Shown piece by piece: positions 58,855 to 64,000 of a DNA stretch of 64,000 nt. Every line of letters begins with the position of its first letter. The stretch's first letter is position 1. Both the position numbers and the translations under genes were made by a program. A model generated the notes under the pieces. It was not told the origin of the DNA and did no database searches. It saw nothing but the letters and a program-made list of their open reading frames with translations. This DNA is from an uncultured Alistipes sp. (GTDB lineage: Bacteria > Bacteroidota > Bacteroidia > Bacteroidales > Rikenellaceae): NCBI GenBank assembly GCA_900539755.1, contig UQDC01000005.1, forward strand, positions 113,013-177,012. Reading direction: 5' to 3'.

Positions 58855-59403
58855 ATGAAAAAGAAATTTATTTGCACGGTTTGTGGTTTTGTATACGAAG
58901 GTGAGCATGCTCCTGAATTCTGCCCTCAGTGCAAAGTGCCTGGTTCTAAATTCAAAGAGGTTGTTGAAGGCGAAGGCATGACTTGGGCTGACGAGCACGT
59001 TATTGGTGTCGCTAAAGGTGTTGATGCAGAGGTGCTCCAGGGTCTGAAAGATCACTTCATAGGTGAGTGTACAGAGGTTGGTATGTATTTGGCAATGAGC
59101 CGTCAGGCTGACCGTGAGGGCTATCCAGAAATTGCAGAGGCTTTCAAACGTTATGCATGGGAAGAGGCTGAGCACGCTGCCAAATTTGCTGAGCTGTTGG
59201 GTGAGGTTGTTTGGGATACCAAGACCAACGTGAAGGCACGTATGGAAGCTGAGTGTGGAGCATGCGAGGATAAAAAACGTATTGCAACACTGGCTAAGAA
59301 ACTCAATCTGGATGCCATTCACGATACCGTACACGAAATGTGTAAAGACGAGGCTCGTCACGGTAAAGGATTCGAGGGTCTTTACAATCGTTACTTCAAA
59401 TAA
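58855..59403 (+). CDS. rbr: Reverse rubrerythrin (N-terminal rubredoxin, C-terminal diiron)
   Basis: 182-residue non-heme iron peroxidase that reduces hydrogen peroxide in anaerobes. The rubredoxin-type iron site is at the N-terminus (CTVC at 7-10, CPQC at 23-26), the reverse of classical rubrerythrin; the four-helix diiron domain follows with ECTEVGMYLAMSRQADREG, WEEAEHAAKF, a CGACEDKKR segment and DEARHGKGFEGL. It lies 43 bases after the PerR-like gene, probably in one transcript, and is closed by a terminator. Confidence 0.95.
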   Translation: MKKKFICTVCGFVYEGEHAPEFCPQCKVPGSKFKEVVEGEGMTWADEHVIGVAKGVDAEVLQGLKDHFIGECTEVGMYLAMSRQADREGYPEIAEAFKRYAWEEAEHAAKFAELLGEVVWDTKTNVKARMEAECGACEDKKRIATLAKKLNLDAIHDTVHEMCKDEARHGKGFEGLYNRYFK

Positions 59404-59450
59404 GAAATGTCCTTACAGTAGAGATGTTTTAATTTAGGTTAATGTGAGCG

Positions 59451-59485
59451 ATGGGGTAGAAATGAAAATTTCTACCCCATTTTCA
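59451..59485. terminator. Bidirectional terminator after rubrerythrin
   Basis: Perfect 13-bp stem (59451-59463 with 59468-59480), loop GAAA, then TTTCATTTC. It separates rubrerythrin from the convergent MutS-like gene. Confidence 0.85.
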
Positions 59486-59655
59486 TTTCTATATTAGAAT
59501 GGAGTTAAAGCGGAGACAAAAGGTTAGATACTATGAAGTCTCTTGATGAGATTGTGTAGCGAGTTCTCTTATGCCTAAGAGCATCATAGTAGGGGAGTGC
59601 TTGGAGAAATAGTTTGAATGAGAGAAATCAACAAAAATGGCGTACGCAAAAAAAG

Positions 59656-61440
59656 TTAGATTAAACCCATTTGCTCCAGGAGAATTGAGGCATTCATGTT
59701 ACGGCTGACACCTGGGCGTAATTTGTAATCATATACAATTTGTTTCCCGGAATGGTCGATTTCGAAACAGATATTGTGAAAATGTTTAGGATCCTGCTGT
59801 GCCAGCTCTCCGAGAGCAAGATCATGTGTGGCAACTAACCCGGCAACAGGCAAAGTTTGTAGCTTGTGCAGGAATTTTCGCGAGCCGTTCAATTTATCTT
59901 GTGAATTGGTTCCTTTGAGCATCTCATCAAGAATGCAAAATGTCTTTTGCGACTGCTCGGCTGTTTGCACCAACTGCTGAAGTCTGAGTAGTTCAGCATG
60001 AAAATAGGAGGTGCCTTTAGCTAAGTTATCGGTAGTACGCATACTGGTAAATAGCTTCATAGGTTGAAATGCAAACGTGCGACTGCATACAACATTACCA
60101 GATAGAGCTAAAACCAGGTTGACCCCCACGGTGCGTAAAAAGGTGCTTTTCCCAGCCATATTGGCTCCCGTGACGATATATATATCATGCAGGGCTGAAA
60201 CCTCAAAATCATTGCACACTTTACCATTGGCGGGGAGTAGAGGATGTCCCATTTCTTCAGTATGCAGTATATGTTGATTGCTGATTGTAGGCGTACAGTA
60301 GGTAGGATGGTTGTATCGGTAAAAACCCATACTGGTTAATGCGTCAAATTGATGTATGGTATCGAACCAAGAGGTGACTTGTTTGCGGTGTGTCTCACGC
60401 CAACGATCGAATTGGATGATGTGGTGCAGATCTTTCAGATAGAGACCATTCATAACTAAGGCTACCAAAACGTTGTTCCGTTGGTCGAAGCTGTCAAGAA
60501 TTCGATTCAGCGAACGGAGCGCTTTGTCCGCAGGGATCGTTCCGATGAGAGTCTGTTGTAACTGTTGTAATTCAGGGCTCGAGAACGGTGTGTTTACAAT
60601 CTGTTTGACCAAATGATTGTGTGTGCCGATTACTTTGGAGAACCGATCGGTTATTTTGCTGATACGGTTGATGCGTTTGAGATAATAGGCTAAAACACTT
60701 AATTGTACAAAGAACGCACATAGAGCGTATCCGTATGGAATGACGGACAGGATGGTCAAAATCCATAGTAAGATACAAATTCCGTTACTCAAATAGAGAA
60801 CTTTCTTGGCGTGTGAGTTGTGGAAAAAACTGGGCTCTTGCAACCACTCTTGCGCTATTTTGTTATCCTGTTCGGTGATCGAGTGAATCAATCCAGTTGC
60901 CTGAAAAATTAACATCCATTCAGGTTTGTTGGATAATTCAGCAGCCGCTTGTTGTCGTGCAAGAATTCTTTGGTCGTCTAATTCGGGGTTCAGCAGCCAA
61001 TCTGCTAACAGTTTGCACCCGTGAGGTGTAGCGGTTCTATTTAATGATTGAAACAAGGATTGTTCTCCGAACAGATCCAAGTCAAGAGCGTATGCATGAG
61101 TTGGGTTGGTAAACTGTTTGCCAGTATTTAGAGCGGACCAGTCTCCATTTAGATATTTAATTTCAGTTTGGCAGCATCGAATCAATGTTTTCAGCTTGGC
61201 AATGCGATTCACGACTCGATTATCCCATACGGTCAAACTGATGAATAGGATAATTAGGAAACCGCATGCACTCAACCATATAGTTATATTTTGAGTCGCG
61301 ATCAGTCGAATAATACCGTAGACAATAGCTGCAAATAGTAATAATTTCGTTGTGGTCAACCAATTCCGAATGCGTGAAGAGGTGCGTAAAGAGGTCTCTT
61401 GTTGTTTATAGTATTGGGTGTAAAATTCTATCGGTATCAT
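59656..61440 (-). CDS. Membrane-anchored MutS-like ATPase
   Basis: 594 residues. The C-terminal third is the MutS ATPase domain: Walker A TGANMAGKSTFLRTVGVN, FTSMRTTDNLAKGTSYFHAEL, Walker B CILDEMLKGTNSQDK and the VAGLVATHD switch. The N-terminus has two hydrophobic helices (about 32-48 and 52-71) and two more near 212-250, and the mismatch-recognition domain I is absent. It is therefore not a mismatch-repair MutS but a membrane-linked relative, common in Bacteroidota and of unknown function. Promoter at 61484-61491; no partner gene. Confidence 0.88.
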   Translation of the reverse strand: MIPIEFYTQYYKQQETSLRTSSRIRNWLTTTKLLLFAAIVYGIIRLIATQNITIWLSACGFLIILFISLTVWDNRVVNRIAKLKTLIRCCQTEIKYLNGDWSALNTGKQFTNPTHAYALDLDLFGEQSLFQSLNRTATPHGCKLLADWLLNPELDDQRILARQQAAAELSNKPEWMLIFQATGLIHSITEQDNKIAQEWLQEPSFFHNSHAKKVLYLSNGICILLWILTILSVIPYGYALCAFFVQLSVLAYYLKRINRISKITDRFSKVIGTHNHLVKQIVNTPFSSPELQQLQQTLIGTIPADKALRSLNRILDSFDQRNNVLVALVMNGLYLKDLHHIIQFDRWRETHRKQVTSWFDTIHQFDALTSMGFYRYNHPTYCTPTISNQHILHTEEMGHPLLPANGKVCNDFEVSALHDIYIVTGANMAGKSTFLRTVGVNLVLALSGNVVCSRTFAFQPMKLFTSMRTTDNLAKGTSYFHAELLRLQQLVQTAEQSQKTFCILDEMLKGTNSQDKLNGSRKFLHKLQTLPVAGLVATHDLALGELAQQDPKHFHNICFEIDHSGKQIVYDYKLRPGVSRNMNASILLEQMGLI

Positions 61441-61483
61441 TAGTCTGTTGATCGATGGAAGATAAATAGGCTTAATTGACCCT

Positions 61484-61491
61484 CAAAGATA
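61484..61491 (-). promoter_or_regulatory. Promoter -7 element TATCTTTG of the MutS-like gene
   Basis: Exact TAnnTTTG match 44 bases upstream of the ATG at 61440, just past the MORN-protein stop. Confidence 0.72.
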
Positions 61492-61495
61492 TGTT

Positions 61496-62722
61496 TTATT
61501 TTTCAAGTATAAAGGTGTCTTTCTTCCCGGTACCCCATTCATATAGATATTCAGCTCCTTCAATGTTGACATTGACCACTAATCTGAGCCCTTTATCACA
61601 GTCAATGTGGACGAATCCAGATACTGATTCACCCGGGTAGATGGTGTTTTTCTTCAAATATCCCAATTGTTTAATCTCCCTTTCATTTTGAAGGGCTTGG
61701 CTGAAATTTGCAATTCGTTGTTGAGAAGCCAGATTGGCTTGGGCGGCTGCAGTAGGACTGTATGTCGAGGTTCGAAATGATGTTGATCCTCCATGGCTGC
61801 TATGAACAGTAGTTGTTGATGTTGAGTAACCGGCACCAGCGGTGGATAATCCTTCACTGACACCCATCAGAATTGCACTCCAGGTTTGAGATCGATTCAC
61901 CTTTTTCATGTATTCATCGTATGACCAAACCTGTAAGTCGGTTGGCATATTTTGCTCGTCAAAAGCGACTGCGGTAATATCATTTTCTGGGGTTACTTCA
62001 ATGGGAGTTAATGAATGGTTGGTAATAATCATGTCAACGCGAAACCATTTTCCATAATCTCGTTTGATGGCGCATTTTAGGGCAATTGTCAATCCGTTTT
62101 TAAAATAAATTTCGTACGGTATTCCATCTTTATATTCGATTATACGTTCTGCAAGGGTGGGTGATTCCCATACCGGGGAATCGTCAGTAATGCGATATTT
62201 CAAAGTGTTACCTGCGCTGTCGGCAAGTAGATAGTAATCGTTGGTGAGTTTTCCGGCATCATATTCTGCAATGCGACAAGAACCGTCATTCAGGTAGGTT
62301 TTTTGAATACCGTCTTTTTTACCGTCAACGTAGAATGTCTGTACCTGTAGAGCCCCCTCTGTCGAGTATTGTAAAAATTCGCCAGTGAGTTTGCCGTCAG
62401 CATAATGGGCCTTTTGGGCGACTGTGCCATTTTGATTAAACATCACAATGTCGCCATCAAAAACAGAACGCATGTCATCTGTTGAGTCAATACTTAGAAA
62501 ATAGCCTTCACAACGAGTCTCTCCAGTACGGTAAAAATCTTTGAACATCTTGGGTCTTGTAGAGTCTGCCGGATATAATGCGATTCGATAATATTCTGCA
62601 AAAAGTTGATTGGGAGCTTTTTGTCCGGATTTGGTGTAAAATAATGTGTCGATATGTTCTTGTGCAGATAACGACGTGTATACGCTACATCCCAATAATA
62701 GACAAAGGAAAATCTGTTTCAT
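61496..62722 (-). CDS. Exported protein with MORN/YwqK-like repeats
   Basis: 408 residues with a signal peptide (FLCLLLGCSVYTSLSAQ). The first half has MORN-like repeats of the G-x-Y-x-x-G type (GEFLQYSTEGALQVQTFYVD, GIQKTYLNDGSCRI), as in YwqK-family proteins. A Ser/Thr/Ala-rich middle with a SHGGSTS segment (about 310-330) follows, then a C-terminal beta-rich part (FVHIDCDKGLRLVVNVNIEG). I do not recognise a function; the second half has no named domain I can identify. Confidence 0.75.
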   Translation of the reverse strand: MKQIFLCLLLGCSVYTSLSAQEHIDTLFYTKSGQKAPNQLFAEYYRIALYPADSTRPKMFKDFYRTGETRCEGYFLSIDSTDDMRSVFDGDIVMFNQNGTVAQKAHYADGKLTGEFLQYSTEGALQVQTFYVDGKKDGIQKTYLNDGSCRIAEYDAGKLTNDYYLLADSAGNTLKYRITDDSPVWESPTLAERIIEYKDGIPYEIYFKNGLTIALKCAIKRDYGKWFRVDMIITNHSLTPIEVTPENDITAVAFDEQNMPTDLQVWSYDEYMKKVNRSQTWSAILMGVSEGLSTAGAGYSTSTTTVHSSHGGSTSFRTSTYSPTAAAQANLASQQRIANFSQALQNEREIKQLGYLKKNTIYPGESVSGFVHIDCDKGLRLVVNVNIEGAEYLYEWGTGKKDTFILEK

Positions 62723-63145
62723 AAAGTCGGCTTGCTGGATTTGTCTATGTTGTTGTTAATCGACGTTTATTGGTGTGGTTTGTTAGTCAAGCGATATGTT
62801 GTTCCAAAATTGGCTATTAGTGTTCTAATAGGCAGATGGTCTTATAGCTAAGAAGAAGTATGTCACTATCTTAAGTTGGTTATTGTTAATTCGTTAGCGT
62901 TGAAATAGTTGTACTATACTGTGGTGGATGCAGTTGTTTTTAGATGGCTAAAGATAGTGTAGCATATGATTGTTGAATTGCAATGTAGGTGTCTTTATTC
63001 CATACTGCTTGCTGAGGAGAGGGGGTATTTGTTTGAGTATTTTTAAGAATAAATTTATCTTCATATTCGAAGTTTTGAGATATGGTATATTTATTGGTAT
63101 ATTATTGAGTGGAGGGAACTATTTGTTAACTAATATAGAATTGTC
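62723..63145. other. AT-rich gene-free stretch between the MORN protein gene and lipocalin gene
   Basis: About 420 bases between divergent genes. Two near-copies of GGTATATTTATT lie at about 63082-63106, one a one-mismatch -7 element (TATATTTA) that could serve the lipocalin gene. No coding frame or RNA gene is seen. Confidence 0.45.
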
Positions 63146-63667
63146 ATGAAGCATATTTTAATTGCTATTTGCACTTTGTTTGTTATGGGAGGATGTCAGT
63201 CTAATAGTGATGGAGCGGTTATAGACAATCGAACGGTAAAAACGTTTGATGTGGCTCGCTTCATGGGGAAATGGTATGAAATTGCACGTTATGATCATCG
63301 GTTTGAAGAGGGTATGACTCGTGTAAGCGCTACCTATACCTTGTTAGATGATGGACGTATTGAAGTACTAAATGCAGGATACAAAGATGGTAAGTACAAA
63401 GAGATTAAAGGTAAAGCCAAACAACCCAATCCAGCGGATCCAGGCAAATTAAAGGTCTCATTTTTTCTTTGGTTCTATTCGGACTACTATGTGTTGATAC
63501 TTGATCCGAATTATCGTTATGTAGTAATAGGTAGCAGTAGTGATAAATACCTTTGGATTATGAGCCGAAACCCAGATTTGGCTGAGGATGTGATCCGAGA
63601 TCTTCTGGATCAACTTCGTGAGCGAGGATATGATACAGCTAAATTGGTATATAGTTATAGACAGTAG
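63146..63667 (+). CDS. Outer membrane lipoprotein, lipocalin (Blc) family
   Basis: 173-residue bacterial lipocalin. The signal peptide ends in a good lipobox (FVMGGC, Cys near 17), so it is a lipoprotein. The lipocalin signature GKWYEIARYDHRFEEGM follows at about 42-58, with the later YVLILDPNYRYVVIGSSSDKYLWIMSR block typical of Blc. Blc-like proteins bind fatty acids or lysophospholipids and are linked to membrane stress. Single gene. Confidence 0.93.
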   Translation: MKHILIAICTLFVMGGCQSNSDGAVIDNRTVKTFDVARFMGKWYEIARYDHRFEEGMTRVSATYTLLDDGRIEVLNAGYKDGKYKEIKGKAKQPNPADPGKLKVSFFLWFYSDYYVLILDPNYRYVVIGSSSDKYLWIMSRNPDLAEDVIRDLLDQLRERGYDTAKLVYSYRQ

Positions 63668-64000
63668 TGGTCTCAAATTTGATTGGCCCAAGCGTTTTCT
63701 TTGTAGACTGTAGGTGAGATTTTAGTGTATATGTTATGAGTGAGAGTCTGTGTTGACTCTTGACTTGGTAGTTGTATCCACAATGAGTGTTTATAAAGCT
63801 ACCTTTAATAAAGTTGGGTGTGCCTGCTTTTTTACAATGTCAATTCCTGATTTTTTTACTTACCGATGCACTATCAAATGCCTATTGACTATCAATAATT
63901 TACGGCTTAAAAGATAGGAATCTCAAAAATTTACTTGTTTTTTCGCAAAAAAGACTGGTAAAAAAAGCAAAAAATAGCAGATTTGAGCTTTTATTTTGAG
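63668..64000. other. Gene-free AT-rich end of window
   Basis: About 330 bases after the lipocalin gene with homopolymer A and T runs. I see no gene, terminator of good quality or exact promoter element; the next gene lies outside the window. Confidence 0.4.

Noticed and set aside
1..64000. CRISPR arrays, insertion sequences, integrases, phage genes or a classical defence island
   Set aside because: No regularly spaced repeats, transposase or integrase motifs, terminal inverted repeats or defence gene clusters were seen; the only patchy-family gene is the DUF2971 gene.

Overview
The window is a chromosomal segment from a bacterium of the phylum Bacteroidota, most likely order Bacteroidales. 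Three things point there. At least nineteen genes or operons have the Bacteroidota-type -7 promoter element TAnnTTTG at the expected distance. SecA, NusB and QueA have the long forms typical of the phylum. Many proteins are phylum-restricted families: GSCFA, DUF2851, DUF5606, a DUF2795-type protein, PafA-like phosphatase and membrane MutS-like ATPase. A family or genus cannot be fixed from this window. The partial mqnD implies menaquinone synthesis by the futalosine route.

Layout. 1-2.9 kb: end of mqnD followed by the overlapping biotin genes bioF-bioG-bioC. 3.4-5.1 kb: RNase P RNA (rnpB, minus) divergent from queA. 5.3-10 kb: secA and a DUF2851 gene. 10.4-13.3 kb: a minus-strand unit of a PafA-like protein with a stripped active site, a small secreted protein, sufE and a SufT-like gene. 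13.4-16 kb: zinc-ribbon membrane protein and GSCFA gene, divergent from ispE. 16-18.5 kb: a biotin-dependent carboxyltransferase with its biotin carrier and a small secreted protein. 18.7-20.1 kb: aroE and a VTT membrane protein.

20.8-29.7 kb is the main metabolic locus: omega-amidase-like nitrilase, iorA, iorB, an aminotransferase, then two consecutive paaK plus double-ACT gene pairs and an integral membrane protein. Together they link aromatic amino acids, aryl-pyruvates, aryl-acetyl-CoA and free aryl-acetates, and could run oxidatively or reductively.

30-36 kb: mnmA, and an ettA-hisS-ctp operon. 36.3-39.4 kb: nagB and a NagB/PIG-L fusion. 39.9-42.2 kb: a B12-binding radical SAM gene and a DUF2971 gene. 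42.3-45 kb: a minus-strand unit of flavoprotein, degenerate methyltransferase-like protein, cobalamin adenosyltransferase and a DUF2795-type gene. 45-49.5 kb: nusB, DUF1573, yajC, M28 peptidase, DUF5606. 49.6-57.7 kb: thrA, a divergent DXS-like enzyme and the proC-proB-proA operon. 57.9-59.4 kb: DUF486, then a PerR-like regulator with a palindromic operator and reverse rubrerythrin. 59.7-63.7 kb: membrane MutS-like ATPase, MORN-repeat protein, lipocalin.

No CRISPR array, insertion sequence, integrase, tRNA or rRNA was recognised. Most of the window is housekeeping sequence. The less ordinary content is several family members whose canonical catalytic residues are missing (PafA-like, DXS-like, the NagB half of the fusion, methyltransferase-like), the duplicated arylacetate module, and a clear PerR-type operator.
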